Source: Floccifex porci
Lineage (GTDB): Bacteria > Bacillota_I > Bacilli_A > Erysipelotrichales > Erysipelotrichaceae
NCBI RefSeq assembly: GCF_009696175.1
Contig: NZ_VUMM01000007.1
Location: 1-64,000, forward strand
Length of the DNA: 64,000 nucleotides
Direction: 5' to 3'
The translations under genes were made by a program, and so were the position numbers. Of the stretch, positions 51,073 through 59,872 are shown one piece after another; the first letter of the stretch is position 1; every line of letters starts with the position of its first letter. Under the pieces are notes generated by a model, which saw nothing but the letters and a program-made list of their open reading frames with translations, was not told the origin of the DNA and did not search any database.

Positions 51073-52455
51073 TTATTCAACCTCTCTAATTGTATATTTC
51101 GCAACTAAAGCTTTCTTTTCTTCTCTTTCTTTAAAGAATTTTTCTGCAATCTGAGGGAATAAAACATAACTTAATACGGTTTCTTCATTTTTCGCATACG
51201 CTCCTAGTCGACTAACCGCTTCTGACATTTCATTTTTGATCGTATCTGCATAACGACCTTCAATTGGTTTTTCACCATTTAAAGCTTTTTCCTGTAATTC
51301 TTTATTGATTTCACCTGGAGCTTTTCCATATTCTCCACGTAAATACGCTTTTACTTCTTTAGAAATATAATTGTATCTACCACCATATAATACGTTCATT
51401 ACCGCTTGTACACCTACCATTTGTGACATAGGTGTTACCAGAGGTGGATATCCTAAGTCTTTACGAACATTTGGTGTTTCTTCCAGTACTTCATCTAAAC
51501 GATCCAATGCATTCTGAGCTGTTAACTGAGCAATTAAATTGGATAACATTCCCCCAGGAATCTGATAATTTAATGCATCAATATTTGTACCCATTACTTT
51601 TGGATTCAACATTCCTTCATCTAAGAATTTCTGTTTTACAGGAACAAAATGGTCGTTGATCAATTTTAACTTATCAAAATCCAATCCAGTATCGTAACCC
51701 ATTTCATTTAAAGCATATACAGTGGATTCTGTTGCTGGCTGACTTGTTCCCCCACTTAAGCAGGAAATAGCAGTATCAATGACATCTACACCGGCTTCAA
51801 CTGCTTTTAAATAAGTCATCTGTCCCAAACCTGTTGTAGAATGTGTATGCAGTACAATAGGAATGCTTACATTTTTCTTTAAAGCACTGACTAAATCATA
51901 AGCTACCTGTGGAGTCATGATCCCAGCCATATCTTTAATACAGATAGAATGACATCCCATTTCTTCCAGCTGTTTTCCTAAATTCACAAACATTTCCAGT
52001 GTATGAATTGGACTTGTTGTATAACAGATGGTACCTTGTGCATGCCCACCTGCTTTGATGCATTCATCAACCGCTACACGAATGTTTGTATAGTCATTTA
52101 ACGCATCAAAAATACGAATAATATCAATTCCATTTTTAATCGAATCACGAACAAAAGCTCTTACCGTTGCATCGGAATAATGGTGATATCCTAAAATATT
52201 CTGTCCACGCAATAACATCTGCAATTTTGTATTTTTTACTTTTGAACGAATAAAACGTAATCTTTCCCATGGATCTTCATCCAGGTAACGAAGACAAGAA
52301 TCAAATGTTGCACCACCCCAGCATTCTAATGAATGATAACCGGCTTGATCCATCGTTTCTAAAATATCTTCAAAATCAGAACGTGGCATACGTGTTGCAA
52401 TCAAAGATTGTTGTGCATCTCGTAAAACAGTTTCCGTAATCTTTATTTGTTTCAT
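51073..52455 (-). CDS. oadA: Oxaloacetate decarboxylase alpha subunit (carboxyltransferase)
   Basis: 460 residues. The HMGL-like barrel has ITETVLRDAQQSLIATRMP, the metal ligands VLHTHSTTGLG, IIRIFDALND and KDMAGIMTP. The C-terminal conserved carboxylase domain (LGYPPLVTPMSQMVGVQAV) is present, but the biotinyl domain is a separate gene. It transfers the carboxyl group of oxaloacetate to biotin, giving pyruvate. Keto-acid specificity is from the family. The ATG at 52455 is preferred over a GTG at 52464. It is the first gene of the operon. Confidence 0.93.
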   Translation of the reverse strand: MKQIKITETVLRDAQQSLIATRMPRSDFEDILETMDQAGYHSLECWGGATFDSCLRYLDEDPWERLRFIRSKVKNTKLQMLLRGQNILGYHHYSDATVRAFVRDSIKNGIDIIRIFDALNDYTNIRVAVDECIKAGGHAQGTICYTTSPIHTLEMFVNLGKQLEEMGCHSICIKDMAGIMTPQVAYDLVSALKKNVSIPIVLHTHSTTGLGQMTYLKAVEAGVDVIDTAISCLSGGTSQPATESTVYALNEMGYDTGLDFDKLKLINDHFVPVKQKFLDEGMLNPKVMGTNIDALNYQIPGGMLSNLIAQLTAQNALDRLDEVLEETPNVRKDLGYPPLVTPMSQMVGVQAVMNVLYGGRYNYISKEVKAYLRGEYGKAPGEINKELQEKALNGEKPIEGRYADTIKNEMSEAVSRLGAYAKNEETVLSYVLFPQIAEKFFKEREEKKALVAKYTIREVE

Positions 52456-52597
52456 AATTTCCACTCTTTCTATTTTTTAAAACAAATTTCAGATAGATAA
52501 CTATCCGCTATGCCATACACATTATCACATTTTTATTACATTTTTAAGTCTTTTTTCACCTTTTTTATCAAAATAATTTTTTTGTTATTTTGGTAAA

Positions 52598-52617
52598 TTT
52601 TGTAAGTGCTTACAAAA
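52598..52617. promoter_or_regulatory. cre-like palindrome upstream of the oad operon
   Basis: TTTTGTAAG-TG-CTTACAAAA is a 9+9 bp inverted repeat. Its core TGTAAGTGCTTACA (52601-52614) fits the CcpA consensus TGWAANCGNTNWCA except for T in place of C at the centre. It is about 145 nt upstream of oadA, a position more usual for activation than for blocking. A weak GATAAT -10 is at the complement of 52521-52526. Confidence 0.45.
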
Positions 52618-52644
52618 AAGTAGAGTTTTTACACTCTACTTTTT
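52615..52644 (-). terminator. Terminator of the PEP/pyruvate-binding-domain gene
   Basis: The arms 52615-52626 and 52633-52644 form a 12-bp perfect stem with a 6-nt loop. It overlaps the stop codon and has A/T-runs on both sides. Confidence 0.85.
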
Positions 52645-55188
52645 TATACCCGAAATAACTTTTCTTTTAAAAGGATCGTAAGCTAAAATCATATTTTCAC
52701 AACGATAGACAGAAAGGATTTTCTTCAGTTCTGCATCAATAAATTGACTGGAAATGTCCTTGCACTCTTTTAAAATTTCTTTATTAAACTGTATAGTATG
52801 ACTGTTTTCCATACAGGCAATGTATAAAATCTGAGCCTCTACCAGATCCTGAAACATATGAGAACCAAAAGACAATTCTGGCATATACCCCACTTTACTG
52901 TAGGCTACTTCCATTATGGCATTGAATTCACTGATTTCGGCAAATGAAACAGGAAGTCCTAATTCCGGAGAAGACGTACCAATGCGTCCTGGTGTAATCA
53001 GAATCAGATGAAGCCCTTTATCTTTAAAATACTGATTGATTTTACCAACAGCTCTGGCAACATTGGGTTTCTTGACATATTCCAGTGAATAATATTCATA
53101 AGGGTCTATATAGACAATAATATCAATATCTATATTTACTGAATTCCCCATAACATTCTTATCAATTTCAAAGAATATATCTTCATTTGGTAAATCCGGT
53201 AAAGAAACATTCTTTTTCTGTAGGGCCTGTAATGGACGACATTGCAGTAAATTTATATAAAATTCCCCCGTTTGAGAAACATTGACCGTATATTCAATAT
53301 CCACTGGTGTTCCATATTCTTTCTGCAGCGTCTGAAGGATGGTGTGCATAGTCTCAATAAATTCTTTATTTTCAACCAGTTTCTGACAATCCGCAAATAA
53401 AACTTCACGATACATACCTCGATCTCTAAAATTCCATTCGGCATCGGTATCATGAGAAAACAATAACTGTTTATGCCATGGCAGGATTTCTGGAAGAATG
53501 GTTTCGATGCGCTTACTGACGACATCAAAACTGTCAAAGGACAATACATCCATTTTTCTTTGGGAATAACGATGCCGGCTGCTGCTGGAAGTATACATCG
53601 ATAAAGAAGGTTTATCCAGATTCACCAGTCTTGGATAGTCTCCTGGTGTTCGATCCACAGCACGTGTACCAAGACCTGCCACTAAACGCAACATTCCGGC
53701 ATTGGGATCCAGTTCATCCGACCATGGATAACTGTTATACGAATAACCAACTCCAGCAGCCATCGGAAAATAATAGTTTCCTAAATGAGACCCGGATACT
53801 CTTTGAATCAGTAAAGCCATCTGCTCATCGCTATCCAATAGATTTCTTCTTCGTCTATATTCTAAAGCACTGCTGGACATAGTGGATGCATAGACGATAC
53901 GAATGGCTTTTTCAAATGTTAATAACCGATCTTCCAATGTATCTCCACTGACACAGAATACCGATTCATATTTCCCCGCAAAAGCATTGCCAAAACCATC
54001 TTCCAGAAAAGAACTGCTTCGTACAATGATCGGACATGTACCATAATAATCTATTAATCGTTTAAACTGCTGACGAATAAAGACTGGAAAACTTCCCGAC
54101 AAAAGACGGTCCTGTATTTCTTTTGCCAGTTCCATATTTTCAGGATCGGCTTTGTGCTGGATCCATAAATTCCAGAATCCATTATGAATAATATATGTAT
54201 AAAAAATATCGGATCCTACATAATAAGAATCATGCGGTTCTAAATGTTTTGCCACTTCTTCACAATTATTGATGATAATTTTTGTAGCTACTAACATCCC
54301 ACACGCTTTCCCACCAATTTTTCCTGTTCCGATCATTCTAGAATGAAGCTGAATAAAATCTCGATTTTTAAAATTTTTAATGATCAGTTTTTTCATTCTT
54401 TCATCATCGCTCATCAGCATAGAACACATTTTTTCTTTATCTTCAGGAACCAGCTCTTTTCTTGAATAATTCAGCTGCATCAAAGAAAAAAAGCGATCCC
54501 AGGAATCCTGCAGCTGTTCTGCAGGTCCAGATTGTTCCACGGCTGCATAATATTTTGCCAGAGAGGTCGAATATGTCAAAGGATGAAAACTCAGATCTTC
54601 ATCAATGCGATGGGTCAAAAACATTTGGGCATTGTATCGATTCTCTACTTTTAATGGCGTTAAATAATAGTGGTTATCTGCATAAAAAACATCTAAAAAA
54701 ATCTGTGTACTTTCTCGTATCTGATTGATACAGTCATACGAATGTGCCCCTCTTCGTAAAGGAATTAAAGTAATCCCCTGAACTCGAGTAAAAATCGGAC
54801 AAGATACATTAATAAAATTCTGCAGCATTAAATCTGTATTCCAGTAATCACTTAATATCGAAATATTATCAAATATAAATAAGGAACCTTTTTTCGCTTC
54901 TGTGGCAATTTTATAAATCTGAACCGAAAAAGATTCAAATCCTTCATTTGGATCCAATTGATGCACAAACACATTTCCTAAATTTTTTAACATCGGTTTG
55001 TGCTCTCCAAATCGAATATAATGAATGTCTCTTTGATCTTCAATTGCCTGAATCACAAATTGTTTTGCGAAAAAACGAAAATATTCAAGATTTAATACAC
55101 GAAAGACAATATTATCTCCTTTTCTTACATAATCCAGTTTCTGATCCAAACCTTTAAAACCAGAAGAAACATATAAATTTTCAAGCAT
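52636..55188 (-). CDS. PEP/pyruvate-binding (PPDK_N) domain protein with RecA/KaiC-like N-terminal domain
   Basis: 850 residues. The first about 230 residues (GFKGLDQKLDYVRKGDNIVF; FIFDNISILSDYW; IRESTQIFLDV) resemble a KaiC/RecA-type fold, but I see no Walker A lysine loop. From about 285 to 680 there is the ATP-grasp-like nucleotide-binding domain of PEP synthase and pyruvate phosphate dikinase: GTGKIGGKACGM, IIVRSSSFLEDGFGNAFAGKYES, MALLIQRV and FYINLLQCRPLQ. The swivelling phospho-His domain and the PEP-binding barrel are absent. It therefore cannot be a complete PEP synthase. Similar proteins exist in other phyla without assigned function. A phosphotransfer or regulatory role is possible. 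Confidence 0.8.
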   Translation of the reverse strand: MLENLYVSSGFKGLDQKLDYVRKGDNIVFRVLNLEYFRFFAKQFVIQAIEDQRDIHYIRFGEHKPMLKNLGNVFVHQLDPNEGFESFSVQIYKIATEAKKGSLFIFDNISILSDYWNTDLMLQNFINVSCPIFTRVQGITLIPLRRGAHSYDCINQIRESTQIFLDVFYADNHYYLTPLKVENRYNAQMFLTHRIDEDLSFHPLTYSTSLAKYYAAVEQSGPAEQLQDSWDRFFSLMQLNYSRKELVPEDKEKMCSMLMSDDERMKKLIIKNFKNRDFIQLHSRMIGTGKIGGKACGMLVATKIIINNCEEVAKHLEPHDSYYVGSDIFYTYIIHNGFWNLWIQHKADPENMELAKEIQDRLLSGSFPVFIRQQFKRLIDYYGTCPIIVRSSSFLEDGFGNAFAGKYESVFCVSGDTLEDRLLTFEKAIRIVYASTMSSSALEYRRRRNLLDSDEQMALLIQRVSGSHLGNYYFPMAAGVGYSYNSYPWSDELDPNAGMLRLVAGLGTRAVDRTPGDYPRLVNLDKPSLSMYTSSSSRHRYSQRKMDVLSFDSFDVVSKRIETILPEILPWHKQLLFSHDTDAEWNFRDRGMYREVLFADCQKLVENKEFIETMHTILQTLQKEYGTPVDIEYTVNVSQTGEFYINLLQCRPLQALQKKNVSLPDLPNEDIFFEIDKNVMGNSVNIDIDIIVYIDPYEYYSLEYVKKPNVARAVGKINQYFKDKGLHLILITPGRIGTSSPELGLPVSFAEISEFNAIMEVAYSKVGYMPELSFGSHMFQDLVEAQILYIACMENSHTIQFNKEILKECKDISSQFIDAELKKILSVYRCENMILAYDPFKRKVISGIKK

Positions 55189-55197
55189 AATTTTCTC

Positions 55198-55830
55198 CTA
55201 TAAATAATCCAGTAATTCCATTAAATCGGATATGACCACTTTATTTTTCTTTTTTAATACTTCTTCACTTTGATGTCCATTTGAAAATAGAATACAATAC
55301 ACATTCATCGCATCCGCTGTATCTTTATCATGATCGGTATCGCCTATAAAAAGACATTCTTCTGGATCTAAATTTCTTTTTTGAATCCACTGTTTTCCAT
55401 ATTCCACTTTACTGATAGCATGAATGGTATGAGTGCCAATGATATCCGAAAAAAAAGGAGCAATTCCATAATACTGAACCTGTTCGATTAAATTCTTATA
55501 ATGAGAAGCGGATAAAATGGAACAGTTAATCTGTCTTTCTTTTAATTCCTTTAACAATTCAACGGTATGATGCATTAAATGACATTCTTTATATCTTTTT
55601 GAATAGATCTTTGTGAATTGTGTAGAAATGTCTTCAAAAGAATGATTTTTAAAATCAAATCCAATTTTTTCATAATAATGAATCACAGGAAAACAGAAAC
55701 AATTTCTATATTCTTTTAGATCAATCTGTCTTAATCCTCTTTCTAAAAATAAATCATTTTCAATTTCTAAAGACAATTGTGTATCATCAATTAAAGTGCC
55801 ATTCCAATCAAATATTATATTTTTTATCAT
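55198..55830 (-). CDS. HAD-IA family phosphatase (phosphoglycolate-phosphatase-like)
   Basis: 210 residues. Motif I IIFDWNGTLIDD has the nucleophile Asp and the second catalytic residue Asn-Gly. This DWNGT form has Asn in place of the usual second-Asp neighbour; the acid/base Asp is normally two residues after the nucleophile and is Asn here. Motif II is CSILSASHY, and motif IV CLFIGDTDHDKDTADAM. A small helical cap lies between motifs I and II. The substrate is unknown. It follows the terminator of the 156-residue gene. Confidence 0.85.
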   Translation of the reverse strand: MIKNIIFDWNGTLIDDTQLSLEIENDLFLERGLRQIDLKEYRNCFCFPVIHYYEKIGFDFKNHSFEDISTQFTKIYSKRYKECHLMHHTVELLKELKERQINCSILSASHYKNLIEQVQYYGIAPFFSDIIGTHTIHAISKVEYGKQWIQKRNLDPEECLFIGDTDHDKDTADAMNVYCILFSNGHQSEEVLKKKNKVVISDLMELLDYL

Positions 55831-55849
55831 ACTTCCATTGTATCAAAAA

Positions 55850-55868
55850 AAAGCGACAGAGTCGCTTT
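55850..55868 (-). terminator. Terminator of the 155-residue helical protein gene
   Basis: The arms AAAGCGAC (55850-55857) and GTCGCTTT (55861-55868) form an 8-bp GC-containing stem with a 3-nt loop, then a T-run on the minus strand. Confidence 0.8.
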
Positions 55869-56334
55869 ATTCTTTATCTTCTTTTATGATCTTACGAAGA
55901 TTATTAAAAATCACATCATGCAGTTTATCGGAAACATCTTCTGCTTTATCAATGGTTTTCTTTAATGTTTCACTCTGTCTGAAATCATCAATTTTTTTAG
56001 AAGATTTATCGATAAAAGACTGAATCGATTCATTATTTTTAATCGATTCTGCACTGGAAGACACAAAAGAATTAATTTTTTCATTTGAAGAAATTGCTTC
56101 TTTAACATTGGATAAAACCTGAATGGATTGTTCTTTTGCCTTATTCAAAATATCCTGAATCGTATCTGGATCGGTATAATCCTTTATTTTTTCTTTTGCT
56201 TCCTGATAGATCTGTTCAATGCGATCCTTAGAAGTATCAAAAATATCCTCCTGTTCTTCTGTTTCCATGATATCTTCTTCCTCTTCATTTACAGGAATAT
56301 CAGGAATTTTAAATTCTTCATTATTTTCTGACAT
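55867..56334 (-). CDS. Acidic helical protein of unknown function
   Basis: 155 residues from the ATG at 56334 (AAAGGAGG upstream). An acidic N-terminus (NEEEEDIMETEEQEDIFD) is followed by long amphipathic helices (KDRIEQIYQEAKEKIKDY; SSAESIKNNESIQSFIDKSSKK), probably a coiled coil or a stress-type apolipoprotein-like bundle. There is no membrane segment or signal. No family is recognised. It follows the transglycosylase gene, and its SD lies at that gene's 3' end. Confidence 0.68.
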   Translation of the reverse strand: MSENNEEFKIPDIPVNEEEEDIMETEEQEDIFDTSKDRIEQIYQEAKEKIKDYTDPDTIQDILNKAKEQSIQVLSNVKEAISSNEKINSFVSSSAESIKNNESIQSFIDKSSKKIDDFRQSETLKKTIDKAEDVSDKLHDVIFNNLRKIIKEDKE

Positions 56335-56348
56335 AGTCTTTTCCTCCT

Positions 56349-57050
56349 TTAATATATAGAACCATTCCATATGGTTTCTATTTCATCTTTAGTGATATAT
56401 CCACAATCTTCCATACAGACCAGAACATTATACTGTCTTTGTTTGGCATTCTGGTAATGATCGGATAACTGATAATACCCTGGCAAATTGGGAATGCCTG
56501 CTAAAATTGTACTTTGTTCCATACTTAGCTGATAAGGAAGTACATTAAAATAATTGGTTGCAGCTTCATAAATACCCTGATTGTTGTCTCCATAATTAAT
56601 TATATTCACATATACCGCAAAAATCTCCTCTTTTGTATAATTTTTTTCCAGTTCCCAGGCCATCCACATCTGACATCCTTTGGTCAACAGACTGGATTCA
56701 TACATATGATATAAATTCTTTGCGGTCTGCTGGGTAATTGTAGATCCTCCACTTTTCAAAAAATCATCGTCTACCTGTGAAACAATGGCTCTTAAAACAC
56801 CGATAAAATCCACTCCTCCATGAATATAATAGCGTCGATCTTCAATGGCAATGGTTGCTTTTACTAAAGAATCAGGTAAAGCATCGAAAGGAACAAAGTT
56901 TTCTTTATGCATCGTTTCCTCCATTAACGTTACAATAGAAGTCTGATTCTGATAGGTTTCATACATTTGATAACATTTATACATATAACCACTTATTGTT
57001 AAAGCAATCACAATTGTAATCAAAAGGATCACATTTCGTATCTTCTTCAT
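56349..57050 (-). CDS. mtgA: Monofunctional peptidoglycan glycosyltransferase (GT51)
   Basis: 233 residues. An N-terminal membrane anchor (5-24) precedes a GT51 domain with the catalytic Glu in AIEDRRYYIHGGVDFIGVLRA (shown here as AIEDRRYYIHGGVD), GGSTITQQTAKNL, the second Glu region WELEKNYTKEEIFAVYVN, and LAGIPNLPGYY. There is no transpeptidase domain. It polymerises lipid II into glycan strands. It is shorter than class A PBPs and matches Mgt/MtgA. Confidence 0.9.
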   Translation of the reverse strand: MKKIRNVILLITIVIALTISGYMYKCYQMYETYQNQTSIVTLMEETMHKENFVPFDALPDSLVKATIAIEDRRYYIHGGVDFIGVLRAIVSQVDDDFLKSGGSTITQQTAKNLYHMYESSLLTKGCQMWMAWELEKNYTKEEIFAVYVNIINYGDNNQGIYEAATNYFNVLPYQLSMEQSTILAGIPNLPGYYQLSDHYQNAKQRQYNVLVCMEDCGYITKDEIETIWNGSIY

Positions 57051-57073
57051 ACTTTAAGTATACCTAAAAACAA

Positions 57074-57099
57074 AAAAGAGTTCCATTGGAAACTCTTTT
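57074..57099 (-). terminator. Terminator after yneF
   Basis: The arms AAAAGAGTT (57074-57082) and AACTCTTTT (57091-57099) form a 9-bp stem with a T-run on the minus strand, between yneF and the transglycosylase gene. Confidence 0.8.
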
Positions 57100-57103
57100 G
57101 ACA

Positions 57104-57319
57104 TTATCGATTCTGATTAACACTTTTCATGATTTGACGAATCTGTGCTTCAGAAGGTTTTCTTCCCATCTGTAAAAACATAGCACGAATCATCTTTTCG
57201 TTAATAGGTGGATTTTCTTTCAATTGTTTTTCAAATTTTTTCTTTGTGAAATAAAATCCTAGAAGTCCTCCAATAATTGCACCCACCAATGTGTACATTA
57301 TTGATGATAAAATATCCAT
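57104..57319 (-). CDS. yneF: UPF0154 / YneF membrane protein
   Basis: 71 residues. An N-terminal membrane helix (LVGAIIGGLLGFYFTKKKFEKQL) is followed by the strongly conserved PPINEKMIRAMFLQMGRKPSEAQIRQIM (shown here as NEKMIRAMFLQMGRKPSE). It is a common small Firmicute protein of unknown function. It stands alone between parC and the transglycosylase gene. Confidence 0.92.
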   Translation of the reverse strand: MDILSSIMYTLVGAIIGGLLGFYFTKKKFEKQLKENPPINEKMIRAMFLQMGRKPSEAQIRQIMKSVNQNR

Positions 57320-57381
57320 ATAATCAACCTCACTATCTATTTGCTATTCTACTATTTTTTATACAATTTTACAACTACATT

Positions 57382-59871
57382 CTATGATTCCATGTCAAAT
57401 AATGAGATTTGAATCTCTTTATGTTGTTCATTTTCAATCCATTCTCCCTTTTTTATTTCTTCTAAATTCTCAATCCATTCAAAAGAATTTAATTTACCAA
57501 ACGGGTTTGAAAAAGTAGCCTGTTCATTCATAATTGGAATCTCTTTGGCTTCAAAAGTATACAAATCTTGTGAATAGATTGTAAATGTATATTTTGGTTC
57601 ACAATAGAAAATTTTTGAAATCAAACTTGGATTGGATTTAACCAGTTTACAGATACGATTTCCTTTTGCTGGACGTTTTAAAGAAACTATATCTTTTGTT
57701 TTCATGCGTTTCATTTGTGCCTGTGAAGTCACAATTAAAAACTGTCCATCTGTAAAATTTCCAATGGCAATATCGGCAATGCAGTCATCTTTTTGAAGAT
57801 TCATGGATTTGACCCCTTTTGTTTTTCCACTGACCTGCGGAATTTGAGAAACTTCATACTGGAAAGCATATCCCATTTCACTGATAATACAGATGAAATC
57901 TTCTGGATGAGAAGATACTTTTGCACAGATCATTTCATCCATTGATCCAACTTTCATAATGGCCATTGTTTTATTGTGTCGTGTACTGGATAAATCTTTT
58001 AAAGAAGTTCGTTTGATCATTCCATATTTTGTTGCACAAATGATCTGAACATTTAAATCAAAATCCGATATTAAATAAGCGGAAATCACCTTTTCCTGAT
58101 TTTCCATTTTTATATACGAACTTAAATGAGATCCTAAATCTTTCCATTTTGCTTCTTCTATTTCATAAATATTTAAATAGCCATAATTCCCTTTATTGGT
58201 AAAAAATAATAGGGTCTGAAGCGTACTGGCCTGTCCATAGGCAATCAGATGATCACTGTCTTTATGATTTGTGATGGCTTCACTACTGGATTTATAAGAA
58301 CGTAAAGATACTTTCTTTACATATCCATCATAAGTAATGGGAACCATTACCTGTTCATCGGCAATCATCGCTTTATGATCAATGACAATTTCCTGAATAT
58401 CATTTTCAATGTCACTTAATCTTGGTGTGATAAAATCCTGATTGACTTCTTTTAATTCTTTAATAATGACAGAAGCCATTTTTTCTTGAGAAGATAAAAT
58501 CTGTTTTAATTCTTTAATTTGTTTATTTAACTGTTCATTCTCTTTTTGAAGTTCAAATACATCCGTATTTGTCAAACGATACAGACGCATTATGACAATG
58601 GCTTCTGCCTGATTCTGACTGAATTGGAATCTTTGAATTAAATTGTTTTTGGCATCATTTTTATCTTTTGATTTTCGAATAATTCTTACAATTTCATCCA
58701 TTACAGAAACTGCTTTGATCAGACCTTCTACAATATGAGCTCTTTCCATTTTCTGTTTTAATTCAAACTGACTTCTTCTTGTTACTACCTGTTTACGATG
58801 TTCAATAAAAGAATCCATTGCCTGAATTAAACCCATTTGAACCGGTGAATGATTGTCAATGGCAATCATATTATAGTTATAAGAAATCTGCAGATCGGTA
58901 TTCTTATATAAATAATTCAGTATAGCTTCCTGGTTAGCTTCTTTTTTGATATCCAGTACAATACGAAGACCATTTCGATCGCTTTCATCTCTTACATCTA
59001 ATAAACCATCTATTTTTTTATTTAAACGAATTTCATCTATTTTTTTCACCAGATTGCTTTTGATGACTTCATAAGGAATTTCATAGATGATAATTTTTTG
59101 AATGGTTTTCGTTTCTTCAATTTTTACTTTGGAACGAATAATGACTTTTCCTTTTCCTGTTTCAAAAGCCTGAACGATTCCCTGTTTCCCCATTACGATT
59201 CCACCCGTTGGAAAATCAGGACCTTTCACAAAATTCATAATTTCCTGTAAAGTACAATCCGGATTCTGGATACGATAAATGCAGCCTGAAATGACTTCAT
59301 TTAAATTATGAGGGGGAATATTGGTCGCATATCCTGCGGCAATTCCTGATATCCCATTGATCAGTAAATTTGGAAAACGGGCAGGTAAAACGGTTGGTTC
59401 CAGTTTTTCATCAGAAAAATTTGGGCTCCATTCCACGGTATCTTTTTCAATATCCATTAATAGATAATTTGCGATTTTTGATAAACGAGCTTCCGTATAA
59501 CGCATGGCAGCAGCTGGATCGTCATCAATGGACCCATTGTTTCCCTGCATATCAATTAAAGGATTGGCAATTTTCCAGTCCTGTGACATACGAACCATCG
59601 CATCGTAAACAGAACTATCGCCATGAGGATGATAATTTCCAATTACATTTCCTACCGTTTTTGCCGATTTATGATAAGGACGATTGTATGTATTGTTGTC
59701 TTCATACATCGCATACAGAATACGTCTTTGTACCGGTTTTAATCCATCTCTAGCATCTGGTAAAGCACGATTCTGAATGATGTATTTTGAATAGCGGCTG
59801 AAACGATCCGCTAGTATTTCTTCTAAGGAGTTTTTTAAAATATGTTCTTTTATTGGTTCTTTTTTAGCCAT
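57382..59871 (-). CDS. parC: DNA topoisomerase IV subunit A
   Basis: 829 residues. It shows ALPDARDGLKPVQRRILYAM, the quinolone-region run NYHPHGDSSVYDAMVRM and the catalytic Tyr in AAAMRYTEARLS. The C-terminal beta-propeller is short and lacks the GyrA box, which supports ParC over GyrA. Pairing with parE, 1 nt upstream, supports this too. Ser at the quinolone-sensitive position (HGDSSVYD) is wild type. It decatenates chromosomes. Confidence 0.95.
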   Translation of the reverse strand: MAKKEPIKEHILKNSLEEILADRFSRYSKYIIQNRALPDARDGLKPVQRRILYAMYEDNNTYNRPYHKSAKTVGNVIGNYHPHGDSSVYDAMVRMSQDWKIANPLIDMQGNNGSIDDDPAAAMRYTEARLSKIANYLLMDIEKDTVEWSPNFSDEKLEPTVLPARFPNLLINGISGIAAGYATNIPPHNLNEVISGCIYRIQNPDCTLQEIMNFVKGPDFPTGGIVMGKQGIVQAFETGKGKVIIRSKVKIEETKTIQKIIIYEIPYEVIKSNLVKKIDEIRLNKKIDGLLDVRDESDRNGLRIVLDIKKEANQEAILNYLYKNTDLQISYNYNMIAIDNHSPVQMGLIQAMDSFIEHRKQVVTRRSQFELKQKMERAHIVEGLIKAVSVMDEIVRIIRKSKDKNDAKNNLIQRFQFSQNQAEAIVIMRLYRLTNTDVFELQKENEQLNKQIKELKQILSSQEKMASVIIKELKEVNQDFITPRLSDIENDIQEIVIDHKAMIADEQVMVPITYDGYVKKVSLRSYKSSSEAITNHKDSDHLIAYGQASTLQTLLFFTNKGNYGYLNIYEIEEAKWKDLGSHLSSYIKMENQEKVISAYLISDFDLNVQIICATKYGMIKRTSLKDLSSTRHNKTMAIMKVGSMDEMICAKVSSHPEDFICIISEMGYAFQYEVSQIPQVSGKTKGVKSMNLQKDDCIADIAIGNFTDGQFLIVTSQAQMKRMKTKDIVSLKRPAKGNRICKLVKSNPSLISKIFYCEPKYTFTIYSQDLYTFEAKEIPIMNEQATFSNPFGKLNSFEWIENLEEIKKGEWIENEQHKEIQISLFDMES

Positions 59872-59872
59872 T

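Noticed and set aside
52598-52617. Rex-type redox operator reading of the palindrome
   Set aside because: The spacing and TTGTAAG halves do not fit the TTGTTAA-N4-TTAACAA or TTGTGAA forms of Rex; the cre core fits better.
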